From NCBI GenBank assembly GCA_910574865.1, contig CAJTDN010000008.1:246704-310703 (forward strand): a DNA stretch of 64,000 nt, in the 5' to 3' direction. Positions within the stretch are counted from its first letter, which is position 1, and every line of letters begins with the position of its first letter. The stretch comes from Lachnospiraceae bacterium (GTDB taxonomy: Bacteria > Bacillota > Clostridia > Lachnospirales > Lachnospiraceae). The notes beneath the pieces were generated by a model, which saw only the letters and a list, made by a program, of their open reading frames with translations, ran no database searches and was not told the origin of the DNA. A program made the position numbers and the translations under genes. Below are positions 25,258 through 34,258 of this stretch, piece by piece.

Positions 25258-26610
25258 TTATTCAAAACTGAAAGCGTCCCCCATGCTGAAATCTTCCATA
25301 GCGTAACGCATAGCATCCATCAGGTGGTTAAAATCATCAATGGGTTTATTCAACCGCTTTCCGGTCTTTGTGTCCGTGTCCCATGTGTAATTAGATATTT
25401 CAGTGATGAAATTCACACACCGGGGATGAACAATAATGTGATAGTCCTGCAAGTAATCAATGCCGTTGTTTACGCTGTCCTTGCCCTTCCTTGCCTGCTG
25501 GATATGGGAAAGCCCCAGTTCATACAAGCGGTCAATGCTTTTCGGTTCTGCTGCTTCTGCCCTGATCCGCTCCTTCCGATACCCCATTGTGGTGACTTCC
25601 GAAGCGATCCTTTCGTTGCTCATGCCGTTCTTATACATTTCATCAAAAACCCATAAGGTTTTTGCTGCTTCATCCACCAGACCGCAAAACAAAGCGGAAG
25701 GATCGTTTGTATAACCAAAATCCAGACCAAAGGCAGACTTGACGCTTGCCAGCCTGCGGATTTCCTCAATGTCGAAAACCTTTTCTTCCCAGTTCTCAAA
25801 GATAAGCCCTTCAACAATACCCCAATCACCCAAACCAGCCACACGGTAACGGCGGGGATTGTTCAGGCGCATTGTTTCAAACACCTTGCGGTCTGCTTCA
25901 TCCAGCCATTCATTACAGAGGTAATTCGTGGTCATAGCAAGAGTTTCATCATCCGGGTTGTCGAAGAACCGCTTCTTCATCCAGTGGTGTTCATTCCACG
26001 GGTTGAAGGTCAAAGTGATCTGTTTGAACAGCCCCGTTTCCGGTGGTATCGCTCCACGGATGGATTCATCCAGCATATTGAAATCATTCTCGTTGCCGAT
26101 CTCATACGCTTCTTCAATCCACATCCAGCACAAATACCCATGTTCGACGGTTATTGAAGTGACTTTCAGCGGATCATCAAGTCCCCTGAAATATATCTTC
26201 TGTCCCGTGGGCTTGTAGGTCATTTCAAGGGGGCTTTCTTTTATCTCCCAGTGGTTTTGAACCCCCAGACGATTGATAGCCCATTTTAATTCCGTGAAGC
26301 AACTGTCTTTTAGTGTCCTGAACACCTTCCTGACAACCAGCAGATTAGCGTCAGGGTATTTCATCAGGTTCACGATATACCACAAAGCGGTTGTCTTTGA
26401 TTTCTTGCTTGCACGGCTTCCCTTGCAAACTCTGTATCTGCCTTTCCACTTCCAGTAAGTGCCGTACCCCTTACCAACGTATTCAGGAAGGGAGATCATG
26501 CGCTTGCCGGAAGAAGTGGTCTTGTACTGTTCAGGCAAGTATAAACGCTTCTGATAATCAAAAACGTATTGACTACTAATCTTCAAGATCATCTTCCCCG
26601 GAAATGACAA
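25258..26610 (-). CDS. terL: Terminase large subunit (PBSX family)
   Basis: 450-residue DNA packaging motor. The ATPase part has a Walker A region GSRASKKSKTTALW (69-82) and a Walker B MWIEEAYE (about 165-172). The nuclease part starts with FGLDFGYTNDPSA near 297 and has further acidic residues toward the C-terminus (DDFNHLMDAMRYAME). Its start overlaps the small subunit gene by 35 bp. Confidence 0.93.
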   Translation of the reverse strand: MSFPGKMILKISSQYVFDYQKRLYLPEQYKTTSSGKRMISLPEYVGKGYGTYWKWKGRYRVCKGSRASKKSKTTALWYIVNLMKYPDANLLVVRKVFRTLKDSCFTELKWAINRLGVQNHWEIKESPLEMTYKPTGQKIYFRGLDDPLKVTSITVEHGYLCWMWIEEAYEIGNENDFNMLDESIRGAIPPETGLFKQITLTFNPWNEHHWMKKRFFDNPDDETLAMTTNYLCNEWLDEADRKVFETMRLNNPRRYRVAGLGDWGIVEGLIFENWEEKVFDIEEIRRLASVKSAFGLDFGYTNDPSALFCGLVDEAAKTLWVFDEMYKNGMSNERIASEVTTMGYRKERIRAEAAEPKSIDRLYELGLSHIQQARKGKDSVNNGIDYLQDYHIIVHPRCVNFITEISNYTWDTDTKTGKRLNKPIDDFNHLMDAMRYAMEDFSMGDAFSFE

Positions 26611-27076
26611 CCGGGATATTCACATTCACATCCAGCTTGTCATTCCACATACCTAAGTGTTTCCCTAAAAGTTCAAGGGCTTTCAGTTTGTCGTTTAGCC
26701 TGATCTCACGTTCAACCCCTTCACCCTCTTTTGTGGGAATCACTTTCACTTTCACCGATTGGATAGCGGCGGTATCATCAGCGGTTGCGCCCGCCTTTAT
26801 CGTGGCATCATCCGAATCAATCACATCAGCGGCATTGACGAAAGCAATCTTTGCCAGTTCCAGAACAATCCGATCCTGATTCACCCCGGTTCGCTTGCTC
26901 CGCTCTGCCATCTTTTCAGAAATCTCCTGCTGAATGTTAAGTTTTGTCAAGTTCTGACTGGCTTGCTCTCTTGCCGTCTTGACAGAATACCCCGCCCTGA
27001 TCGCCGCTTGTGTTGCGTTCAGGTCAATCAAATATTCATCAATGAAACGCTGCTGCTTCTCTGTTAGCTTTGCCAT
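26576..27076 (-). CDS. terS: Terminase small subunit
   Basis: 166 residues of the terminase_2 family: LTEKQQRFIDEYLIDLNATQ, then AIRAGYSVKTAREQASQNL, a helix-turn-helix that recognises the packaging site. It is the first gene of the late block, 14 bp after RBS-like AAGGTG. Confidence 0.9.
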   Translation of the reverse strand: MAKLTEKQQRFIDEYLIDLNATQAAIRAGYSVKTAREQASQNLTKLNIQQEISEKMAERSKRTGVNQDRIVLELAKIAFVNAADVIDSDDATIKAGATADDTAAIQSVKVKVIPTKEGEGVEREIRLNDKLKALELLGKHLGMWNDKLDVNVNIPVVISGEDDLED

Positions 27077-27109
27077 CCGGCAACACCTTCCTTTCTGCTG
27101 AAAATAAGA

Positions 27110-27140
27110 AAATCACCCGCTTTCACTGTACGGGTGATTT
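27110..27140 (-). terminator. Hairpin between the late regulator and terminase genes
   Basis: AAATCACCCG / CGGGTGATTT with an 11-nt loop. On the minus strand a T-rich tract follows. It probably ends the regulator transcript, so the terminase operon would need read-through or its own promoter. Confidence 0.7.
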
Positions 27141-27164
27141 CTCACGATACTATAATAGCACACA

Positions 27165-27590
27165 TCAATGTAGGTTTGTGTAGGTTGTTTCAAATTCTTG
27201 CAAAGCATACCCGTGTAACTCCCGTACATACTGATATGTGTAATTCATTTCAACGGCAATCTGTTCAAGCCTTTTGTTCTCAACGTACCGCTTATAAAGA
27301 ATCCTTATGTGATCCGGCTTCTTCATGTTGTGAATCTCACCGATTATCTTATGTTTTAGGTCAACATAATCATCAATCAGGGAATCAATCTCATTTTCAA
27401 GGTCAATGATCCGGGCAATCTGCCGTTCATATCCTGCGCCTTCAGGAAGGCTTGTCTGGACACGCTCTTTTGAATAGTCAAAACTTCCGATACTGGAAAG
27501 CCTTGCCCGAAGGTCAGCTTTTTCCTGAATCCTCTGGTTAATAATCACATCTGCCTTATGTAACTGCTGCAAATATTCTTTCGCCGTCAT
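27165..27590 (-). CDS. Late-gene transcription regulator (DUF1492 / ArpU-RinA type)
   Basis: 141 residues with a helical N-terminal half and a C-terminal sigma-70 region-4-like helix-turn-helix (RYVENKRLEQIAVEMNYTYQYVRELHGYAL). Proteins of this class sit just before the terminase and switch on late transcription. ATG at 27590 follows GAAAGGAATG. Its leader contains one of two inverted homologous control regions of the phage, pointing to dedicated regulation. Confidence 0.85.
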   Translation of the reverse strand: MTAKEYLQQLHKADVIINQRIQEKADLRARLSSIGSFDYSKERVQTSLPEGAGYERQIARIIDLENEIDSLIDDYVDLKHKIIGEIHNMKKPDHIRILYKRYVENKRLEQIAVEMNYTYQYVRELHGYALQEFETTYTNLH

Positions 27591-27611
27591 AACATCATTC
27601 CTTTCTAACTT

Positions 27612-27629
27612 TTGAAATAAACTTTTCAA
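27612..27629. repeat. 18-nt semipalindrome, copy 4 (regulator leader)
   Basis: TTGAAATAAACTTTTCAA, between the upstream box and the ribosome site of the DUF1492 gene. The same arrangement recurs ahead of the gene at 45353. Confidence 0.7.
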
Positions 27630-27651
27630 AAATCGGTACAACTTAATTCAT

Positions 27652-27769
27652 GTAGTTCAAGATAAACAAGTTATTTATTACTATATTATTTTTTGTAAAA
27701 ACACTGTAATTTCACGTTGTTTTTCTCTTTGTGTTTAGAAGTTACAAGTAACTTGTACCAACTTGAACC
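27652..27769 (-). promoter_or_regulatory. Control region of the late regulator (inverted homologue of 45147-45332)
   Basis: A 35-nt box at 27652-27686 matches 45273-45307 in reverse complement at 34 of 35 positions. Further upstream both regions share CAAGTTACTT-type and CAACTTGAACC-type words (27759-27769, with another copy at 27847-27857). A TATAGT that could serve as -10 lies inside the box. The 194-bp stretch 27642-27835 has no gene. A hairpin with arms GAACCGCC and GGCGGTTC (27774-27811) could end transcription of the upstream gene. Confidence 0.6.
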
Positions 27770-27835
27770 GCAAAGCCGAACCGCCCTATTTATCAGGGTT
27801 TCAGGCGGTTCAACTTCCACAACAACAACTTGAAT

Positions 27836-28711
27836 TTATCTTGTATCAACTTGAACCAACCTGAACCGTTCGCACAAATCGGAAATCCAGTCTTTCCGGG
27901 CAATCTGCTGAATCCATTCATCAGGAATACCGCTTTCACCACCGCAACCATAGATGATTCCGGCAAGACCGCCAGCGACCGCCGCTATTGTGTCAGTGTC
28001 ACCGCCAAGGTTCACCGCCGTAAGGACGCAATCCCGGTAACTGCGGGTATGGTACACGCACCACAAAGCAGCTTCCAGAGTGTCCACCACATACCCGGTA
28101 CTTTTGATTTCATCCCGGTTCAACTTGTAGATTTTGGGAATCCGGTCAAATTCCTTTACCCATATACCGGAATAGGAAATGCACTCTGATACAGTTCTGC
28201 CTTTCAAAAGCTGTTCAGCCGTTCCCACATACCGACGACAAGCCCGCTTTGAAATCTCATGGGAATGGGTAAGACTGGAAACTTCATCAACTGCGTGTAA
28301 GCTGGATGGAAAGAGGGCAAGCGGAAGAATCCGCATCAAAGAACCGTTCCCGTTGTCCTTCTTCCTGCCGCATCCACAAGTTATCCGCTGATTGTCAAAT
28401 TTCCTGATAGCCCTTTCCGTTGTGCCACCTACATCAAACACTTTGCCGTATGGGGTAAATTCAGCATAGTTCAACCACCTTGAAAAATTCCGTATAATGT
28501 CAGCCGGATCAATTTCCCCCTTCCTGACGATACTTTCCATTGTGGCAAGGGTCAGGCTGCTATCATCCGACCATGTTCCGGGCGGCTGGTTATATGTCCC
28601 ATAGCCGATCATATCATCAACATGGAATGTATCACGGATCTTGAACTCCACCGGAACACCCAGCGCATCACCAACGATCAAACCCATAACTGCATCATAA
28701 ATTTTACCCAT
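27836..28711 (-). CDS. ADP-ribosylglycohydrolase (DraG/ARH family)
   Basis: 291-residue enzyme that removes ADP-ribose from modified proteins or nucleic acid. It has the family signatures: GLIVGDALGVPVEF (11-24), the metal-binding WSDDSSL (45-51), and NLGGDTDTIAAVAGGLAG near residue 232 with the second metal site. The catalytic aspartates are present, so it should be active. Encoded in the same phage as an ADP-ribosyltransferase-tipped MuF protein, it may protect the cell or phage from that toxin, or may reverse host ADP-ribosylation defences. Both are inference. Confidence 0.9.
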   Translation of the reverse strand: MGKIYDAVMGLIVGDALGVPVEFKIRDTFHVDDMIGYGTYNQPPGTWSDDSSLTLATMESIVRKGEIDPADIIRNFSRWLNYAEFTPYGKVFDVGGTTERAIRKFDNQRITCGCGRKKDNGNGSLMRILPLALFPSSLHAVDEVSSLTHSHEISKRACRRYVGTAEQLLKGRTVSECISYSGIWVKEFDRIPKIYKLNRDEIKSTGYVVDTLEAALWCVYHTRSYRDCVLTAVNLGGDTDTIAAVAGGLAGIIYGCGGESGIPDEWIQQIARKDWISDLCERFRLVQVDTR

Positions 28712-28865
28712 TCCGTTTACCTTCCTTTCTTTTCTGCTTTTTCAACTTTTCCGCTGCTTCCAGAATCGCCTTTTGTGTAGGGCATCCACCTTCCCGGTTG
28801 ATAAGGAAATTGTAAGCCTTGCAATAGTGGATAAAAGGACACTCAATAGATACACAAGTTTTCAA
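28704..28865 (-). CDS. Small Cys-containing phage protein (53 aa)
   Basis: Opens at a TTG (28865) behind GGGGGATGAAG and ends overlapping the ATG of the hydrolase by 8 bp (ATGGGTAA). The sequence has four Cys (CVSIEC, HYC, GGC), suggesting metal binding, and a Lys-rich tail. The non-ATG start makes it easy to miss. No family recognised. Confidence 0.6.
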   Translation of the reverse strand: MKTCVSIECPFIHYCKAYNFLINREGGCPTQKAILEAAEKLKKQKRKEGKRNG

Positions 28866-28868
28866 TCT

Positions 28869-29153
28869 TCATCCCCCTTTCGGCTGCCGCTTCAATGCCT
28901 GACCGCACCACCAGCAATAAACATCATCTTCCCCGACCTCTGAATTACATTCCTTACAGAAAAGTCCTTCATCATCCTTTCCGGGCTGGATCGGTGTATT
29001 CTTCTTTTTCAGGGCAGCGAAAAGTTCAATGCTGCCCAGTTCTTCATAATCATAAATTTCCTGCATCCAGTTAGCAGACACATCAACCGCTAACCTTCCG
29101 GCTTCCGTGATCCGGGACAACCGCCGCATGGGTGGAATTGTGTTTTCTCTCAT
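28869..29153 (-). CDS. Hypothetical protein with C-terminal zinc ribbon (94 aa)
   Basis: An N-terminal helical part is followed by CKEC (68-71) and CWWC (80-83), a double-Cys ribbon, then a basic end. Part of a run of small coupled genes between hydrolase and methyltransferase. Function unknown. Confidence 0.68.
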   Translation of the reverse strand: MRENTIPPMRRLSRITEAGRLAVDVSANWMQEIYDYEELGSIELFAALKKKNTPIQPGKDDEGLFCKECNSEVGEDDVYCWWCGQALKRQPKGG

Positions 29154-29383
29154 TCTTCATCACTCCCTTCAAAAATATCCAAAGTCATGTTCACCCTGAA
29201 AGGCGCACCGCCTATGAAGTTTGTTTTCAACGTCCCATTCTCCAAGCTGATGATAAGAACCGCATTATTCAGGACTGTTACAAATTCATCACCGTTTTCC
29301 AGCTTTGCATCTTCCCCGAACTTTTTCTTGAACTCGTCAAACGCTCTGCCTACCGCTTCATCTAATTGTTTCAGCATTACCAT
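29150..29383 (-). CDS. Hypothetical phage protein (77 aa)
   Basis: Begins MVMLKQLDEAVGRAFDEF; it may instead start at the third codon. Alternating beta-prone segments (FVTVLNNAVLIISLENG). It ends 4 bp into the next gene's start, typical coupling. Confidence 0.6.
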   Translation of the reverse strand: MVMLKQLDEAVGRAFDEFKKKFGEDAKLENGDEFVTVLNNAVLIISLENGTLKTNFIGGAPFRVNMTLDIFEGSDEE

Positions 29384-29558
29384 TCACCCCTTTCCTTTCT
29401 TCCCGTTCCGGGGTGTCATACTCCGGGACAATAAGAATATCATGCCCCAGACGTTTCAGCCCCTTCTTCACGCTTTCTCTGATAGCGTCCCAGTCTTTCA
29501 GAAGAACCATTTTATAAGTATCTGCTGCCACTCCATCAGCCCCTTTCAATTTATCCAT
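29358..29558 (-). CDS. Hypothetical phage protein (66 aa)
   Basis: Short charged protein (MDKLKGADGVAADTYKMV). Overlaps both neighbours in other frames, with GAAAGGGGCTGATGG ahead of the next codons. No family recognised. Confidence 0.5.
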   Translation of the reverse strand: MDKLKGADGVAADTYKMVLLKDWDAIRESVKKGLKRLGHDILIVPEYDTPEREERKGVNGNAETIR

Positions 29559-30166
29559 TTAATGACCGGATCACCCTTGAACCCCTTTTCCCACACAAAC
29601 CACGCATAAGCAACCGCACTTGACGGATATTTTTCAAACTCCCCGTTCATAGCGCATATCAGCCGGGAAGAACTCACATATACCGTTTTGGGCGGATTCT
29701 GTATGAAAAACTGCTTGCGTGATTTTCCTTCAAGGAATTGCAGTTTTAAGAACATAGCAACTTTCCTTCCCGGCTGCACACTGTTCAACGCTTGTTCAAC
29801 AAATTCCAAAGCGTATTTATACGGCGGGTTTGTGATTATATCCCCCTCGAAGTTTTCAAGCGTATCTTTCAGGAAGTCCAGCGGTTCAGGATCACCAAAC
29901 CCTCGGTATATCAAATCCGTACTGATAACTTCAAAACCGTTCGCTTCCAGAACTTTTGACAAATGCCCTTCCCCGCAAGCACATTCTCAAACCACCGGAT
30001 GAAAACTTTCTTCCGCAAGCAATAATTCCATAGCTTTAGGTTCTGTTGCGTAATAATCGTGCTGCTGCCGTTCCTTGTCCGTATGGTTGGAAGCCCCCAG
30101 CGTTGTATATATGCTTTTCTGGTTGCCTATCCAGTCTTTACTTCCGCGCGCGCTCTCTCTGCTCAT
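29546..30166 (-). pseudogene. Phage adenine-type DNA methyltransferase interrupted by an in-frame TGA
   Basis: From the ATG at 30166 the frame runs through SNHTDKERQQHDYYATEPKA to HPVV, meets TGA at 29987-29989, then continues in the same frame with ECACGEGHLSKVLEANG (SAM-binding motif I), TNPPY (catalytic motif IV) and a normal stop at 29546. The family has Trp where the TGA stands (VWECACGEGHL). The whole 206-codon gene is otherwise intact, so this is a single nonsense change (TGG to TGA). The part after it could still be started at a TTG at 29962 but would lack motif I's beginning. Confidence 0.8.
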
Positions 30167-30184
30167 TCAAAATGCACACCTTCC

Positions 30185-32083
30185 TTAATCTGCCGGAACA
30201 AATATCCGGTATTTCTTTCCACTAATCTTTTTATCAATCACTTTGAAATTCAGCGTCCGGTTGATCTGCTTTGAAAATTCAACATTACTCATAGCCTGCA
30301 AACTGTTAGCAAGGCAATATTCCTGATACCGCTTATAGACCTTGCTTGTAGGCTCATTTTCTATCTTGAAATCTTCATCTTCACATTCCCGGATGAATCC
30401 CAAAATAGGGTTGTTCCGCTGTCTGTAATCGTCCAGTTCGTCCTGAACTTTCGTTGAAACGGTGAACTGCTGCTTTTCAAGAATACGTTTCAGCCCGGAA
30501 ATACCTAAATTTATCAGGTATTCCATAACATCCGCATGACCTACCAGATCACGGCGGATGTTGGACTTGAACCCGGTCTTGTCAACCGTGAACTTTGCGT
30601 TGAACGGGACGATCACCAGACGATCCAGAACCGCCCCGCTTTTGTCCTTGATCCGGGGAATGTCGTTTGCCGAAAATACCAGCTTTGAATAATTGTTGAA
30701 CTCAAACGGATCACGCCCCTTCTGCTCAACCGACACCCTTTCACCAGTCACCAGCTTTTTGAATATCGCTGAATTGCCGATAAATTCATCACTTATATCA
30801 TCACCGATATTTGCCAGCTTCCCGACCATTTCAGCGGTCTTGAATCTGTCCCCCAGTTCTTTCAAGTCAAGGGACGCAATATTTTCTTCCCCCAGCAGAC
30901 TTTGAATCACCGCAAGGAATGTGCTTTTCCCGTTGCTCCCGTCCCCGGTCAGGATAAAGGCTTTCCGCAACTCATTCCTGCGGTAAAAGCAATACCCAAT
31001 CATTTCTTCCAGCAAAAGCCTGATCTGCTGATCGTCACAAGAAACACGGTTCAGCATTTCATCAGCGGCTTTTGAATATGCCCCCGGATTGTAGTTCCAC
31101 CTGATTTTATTCGTGATGATATGCTCCGGGGAAAACTCCGAAAATGTGTTATCGAATATGTTGTAAACCCCGTTTTCAAACGCTATCCAGTCCGCATCAT
31201 TGGAACTTATATTGTCCTGAATGGAAATGTTCAGGTATTCAAGAACTTCCGTCCTTTTCGCCCGGTTCAGGGTGGGGATATGCTGGATCATGACCGCTTC
31301 AATCGCCGTCTTACCCGGTACATAGATACCATCCTTGTATATGTGAAGCTGGTTGTTTATCCTGATAATGTGGTTATTGTTCTTCAAAAAGGTTGCGAAC
31401 TTATCAAACAAGAACGCTGAACCATTGAAAAATATGGGCTTCTTGAAAGCATCATCCCGAAGCACCGTTTCAATCTCACTATCGGAAAGCGGTTCTTTCA
31501 GCACAAATTGATTGATGATCCTGATTGTTTCCCTCGCTTCCTCTTTGGTGAAATCGTTGCTTTGCAAGGTCAGGATATAGTTAAACAGACTTTGGTTTCT
31601 GCCGTCCCCGGCTTCCATGTCAAGAAATTCAAGTTTCATTTTTGATTTCAGAGGGTGAAGCCAGCGGGGGATCTGTTGCGCTTCCTCATTTTCTGCGGTG
31701 TCATAAATGATTTCCCGTTCCTTCCCACCAAATTTCAGAACCGAATATGAATTTCTTGAACCTAATTTAATATCAGCGGTCAATCCGATTGCCAGTTTGC
31801 AGCCTGTTTTTCCCGTTTGCACTCCGCTGTTTTTGAAAAGAAAATGCTTCCCCCGACTGGTTTTGTACACCCGGCAGCACAATTTCTTTTCTTTCACTAC
31901 CTTAAACAGAGTTTCAGACATTTCAAAATCATCAATATCTACCAGTATGGTATCTTTTGCCAAAATTCCAGCATATTCCGGTAATGACTGAACTTGTTCA
32001 AAGGTCTTGAAATCAGTCCTATTTTTGAATTTCTCAACACATTTCTTGTCCTTTGTTTCAACGTAACCTTTGAAGAACAACAC
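30185..32083 (-). CDS. Primase-helicase (D5/SF3 type)
   Basis: 632-residue replication protein. The N-terminal ~190 residues look like a primase-polymerase domain (ILVDIDDFEMSE, YKTSRGKHFLFKNSG). The C-terminal part is a superfamily-3 helicase: Walker A GDGSNGKST near 383, Walker B-like IGDDISDEF, and sensor NDIPRIKD. It unwinds and primes phage DNA together with the polymerase encoded upstream. Confidence 0.9.
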   Translation of the reverse strand: MLFFKGYVETKDKKCVEKFKNRTDFKTFEQVQSLPEYAGILAKDTILVDIDDFEMSETLFKVVKEKKLCCRVYKTSRGKHFLFKNSGVQTGKTGCKLAIGLTADIKLGSRNSYSVLKFGGKEREIIYDTAENEEAQQIPRWLHPLKSKMKLEFLDMEAGDGRNQSLFNYILTLQSNDFTKEEARETIRIINQFVLKEPLSDSEIETVLRDDAFKKPIFFNGSAFLFDKFATFLKNNNHIIRINNQLHIYKDGIYVPGKTAIEAVMIQHIPTLNRAKRTEVLEYLNISIQDNISSNDADWIAFENGVYNIFDNTFSEFSPEHIITNKIRWNYNPGAYSKAADEMLNRVSCDDQQIRLLLEEMIGYCFYRRNELRKAFILTGDGSNGKSTFLAVIQSLLGEENIASLDLKELGDRFKTAEMVGKLANIGDDISDEFIGNSAIFKKLVTGERVSVEQKGRDPFEFNNYSKLVFSANDIPRIKDKSGAVLDRLVIVPFNAKFTVDKTGFKSNIRRDLVGHADVMEYLINLGISGLKRILEKQQFTVSTKVQDELDDYRQRNNPILGFIRECEDEDFKIENEPTSKVYKRYQEYCLANSLQAMSNVEFSKQINRTLNFKVIDKKISGKKYRIFVPAD

Positions 32084-32095
32084 CCATCACCACCT

Positions 32096-32521
32096 TCATA
32101 ATAATTTCAAATATTCTGAAAACTGCTTTTCTTCTTTCTCATGCCGCTTGTAATCCGATAAATGGATCGCTGCATATTTCTTGTACTTCCCCAGCTTGCT
32201 TTTTTCCTCTGCCAATTCATCCTTTGACAGAGGTACACCGTTGGGACGTTTTCTTGTAGTAACTATTTCTTTTGAATCGGCTTCTAACTGTTTATTTTGT
32301 AAGTGCATTTTTGCGCTGTACTTTTTCGCTTTCTCATGCTCTATTTTTTTCTCTTGAAAGTAAACTTTCAATTTTTCCCTCAATTCGTCCTCATGCTGCC
32401 AGTCAAGGGAAATGATCGAAAGTAACTTTTTCAAATCTTTCTTTGTGGAAGGAAAGAACTTATCAAGAAAAATATTCATTCTTCCTTTCCCGTTATCCCA
32501 TGTAATATTTAAAGTTTCCAT
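32096..32521 (-). CDS. Hypothetical protein between polymerase and primase (141 aa)
   Basis: Starts METLNITWDNGKGRM at an ATG that overlaps the polymerase stop (ATGA). Highly charged and helical, with a likely coiled coil at 45-90. The family accompanies phage DNA polymerases in Clostridia; role unknown. Codons 51-56 (LKVYFQ) encode semipalindrome copy 32354-32371. Confidence 0.7.
   Translation of the reverse strand: METLNITWDNGKGRMNIFLDKFFPSTKKDLKKLLSIISLDWQHEDELREKLKVYFQEKKIEHEKAKKYSAKMHLQNKQLEADSKEIVTTRKRPNGVPLSKDELAEEKSKLGKYKKYAAIHLSDYKRHEKEEKQFSEYLKLL
32354..32371. repeat. 18-nt semipalindrome, copy 5
   Basis: TTGAAAGTAAACTTTCAA, the most symmetrical copy, inside the gene following the polymerase. 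Confidence 0.6.
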
Positions 32522-34233
32522 CACATCACCCCGAAATCTGATAATCTTTTTCTTGCAAAATTTATATACCATTCCCGATCCAGTCTATCCGGGACGGGGA
32601 CACCCTTCACGGCATCATTCCAGATAAAACAATGTTCAGGGGAATTTGTCAGTTTTGCCGCTGTTTTTCTTGTGGCATGAACTTTCTTCACCCCCGGATC
32701 GGAAGCAACCCTTGAAGCGAATACCCGGACACACTTTTCTTTTATGGGTTTATTCCCGTAAAGAATGTGTGTATACTTATTACTGATTTTGGAAACAAGC
32801 TGAAATTCCCGCAAATCTTCACATTCACCTATTGTCCTTTCAACCGGGATTCCCTTTATCATGTAATCCACCAATGCCCGATTGATGATCGGAAGGTCAT
32901 AGCTTAAATCATTCAGCTTCATAACATAGCCGCCCTTTGCCTTTACCGCCCCAGTTTCCCGGTCTATCAGCAGATAGTTGTTCACATCCTTCTGGTAAAT
33001 ATCACCTATGAAAGTGTCAAAGTCCATCTTCATCCCTGTGCGCTGCTCCCACTCATACACAATATCATCCAGTTTGTCAAAGTCCCTTTCGTAGTCATTC
33101 AGTTTTATAACAATACCATCTGTATTGTTCTGGATAAGTTCACAATACGGTTCAATGTGTTCAACCAAATCCAACAAAAGCAACTGCCCGTTTATGCAAA
33201 TACTGTTATTGCTCATAGGGTCAAATAAAGCAGATTGCCGTTGCTTCATCTGCCCGGAAATAGCATTGTCCATGATTTTGAAGGGCTGTCTTGCTTTCTT
33301 ATCCCCTTTCCGCTTAAATTCAATGTTACTATCGTGGATAAACTCAAAATTTTCAGGGTGGTTCATCACCCGATACCCGAATTTATATTTCTTTTGAAGG
33401 GAAGGATAATAAGCGGTAACATCAATAATCAGGAACACCCCGGAAGCGTGGAACTTTGCCCTTGCCCCGTGACCGCCGCCCCATGAAAAAGTATGCTCCA
33501 CACCCGCAACAATCACTTTATCCTGCTTTTTGCTGTAATTATGGTTTTCCGGGTTTCTGTACCAGTCAGCAATATAACGGTACTTTTTCAGTTCAAGGCA
33601 GTCCAGAATGGGAAACTGAAATTCATCATCAAAACTTTCCCCCTTCCGGTTGCCGCCTAAAATTTCCGCTGCAAGCTGCGCCTTTGTTTTGGATATGAAA
33701 TCAATGGGAAGTTTAAAGTGCTTTATGAAGTACATCATTGTGTTAAATTCTTCCGTGCGCTTCAAAAATACTTCCATAGCATGATCCACATCATGGTTGC
33801 AATATTTGAATGTTTCCCTGATCTCCGCATCCGTCAGTTTCCGGTCAATATCAAAGGGGACGGAAGTTTCTTTTATGTCGTGTCCCATGAATCCCTCAAA
33901 AGATTTCAAGCCCCGGTCTGTCCCCAGCATCACATCATAATTCAAAAGCGGGATGTTCCTGAACATGGTGGGCGCAAACTTCCATCCCGGATTTCCTTTC
34001 ACAATGATATAGTCATTCACTTTTTTAGGATCAAACCCGCAAAGGATAGCTTTCAGAATGTATTGATCGTAGTGCCTGCTGTTGAATCCACACCAGATTT
34101 CTTTTTTGTTACTCTCATATAAGGCTTCCAGTTCATCAGGGGAATTGACAATCTCGTGGGTTGTTCTGGTTGCCGTGTCCTTCACAACCACAAGCCAGTC
34201 ATATTTGAAAACTTCAAAATCATAAAATAACAC
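32521..34233 (-). CDS. Family-B-type DNA polymerase
   Basis: 570-residue replicative polymerase. It has a 3'-5' exonuclease domain with Exo I DFE (5-7), Exo II-like GFNSRHYDQYIL, and Exo III YCNHDVDHAM. In the polymerase domain, motif A is IIDVTAYYPSLQ (about 257-268), a motif B-like region is KQRQSALFDP...NSICINGQ, and motif C is NNTDGIVIKL, with TD in place of the usual DTD. The compact size resembles phage polymerases of Clostridial and Bacillus temperate phages rather than cellular enzymes. Confidence 0.85.
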   Translation of the reverse strand: MLFYDFEVFKYDWLVVVKDTATRTTHEIVNSPDELEALYESNKKEIWCGFNSRHYDQYILKAILCGFDPKKVNDYIIVKGNPGWKFAPTMFRNIPLLNYDVMLGTDRGLKSFEGFMGHDIKETSVPFDIDRKLTDAEIRETFKYCNHDVDHAMEVFLKRTEEFNTMMYFIKHFKLPIDFISKTKAQLAAEILGGNRKGESFDDEFQFPILDCLELKKYRYIADWYRNPENHNYSKKQDKVIVAGVEHTFSWGGGHGARAKFHASGVFLIIDVTAYYPSLQKKYKFGYRVMNHPENFEFIHDSNIEFKRKGDKKARQPFKIMDNAISGQMKQRQSALFDPMSNNSICINGQLLLLDLVEHIEPYCELIQNNTDGIVIKLNDYERDFDKLDDIVYEWEQRTGMKMDFDTFIGDIYQKDVNNYLLIDRETGAVKAKGGYVMKLNDLSYDLPIINRALVDYMIKGIPVERTIGECEDLREFQLVSKISNKYTHILYGNKPIKEKCVRVFASRVASDPGVKKVHATRKTAAKLTNSPEHCFIWNDAVKGVPVPDRLDREWYINFARKRLSDFGVM

Positions 34234-34258
34234 TTTTCAATGCCCCTTTCCTTTATGG

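Noticed and set aside
27640..27860. Replication origin with iterons (CAACTTGAACC words)
   Set aside because: Only a few imperfect copies, with matching copies near 45150; their placement before start codons fits transcription control better. Not excluded.
29987..29989. TGA read as tryptophan (alternative genetic code) in the phage methyltransferase
   Set aside because: Several other prophage genes end in TGA, including the endolysin and repressor, so TGA is a normal stop here; one nonsense mutation is simpler.
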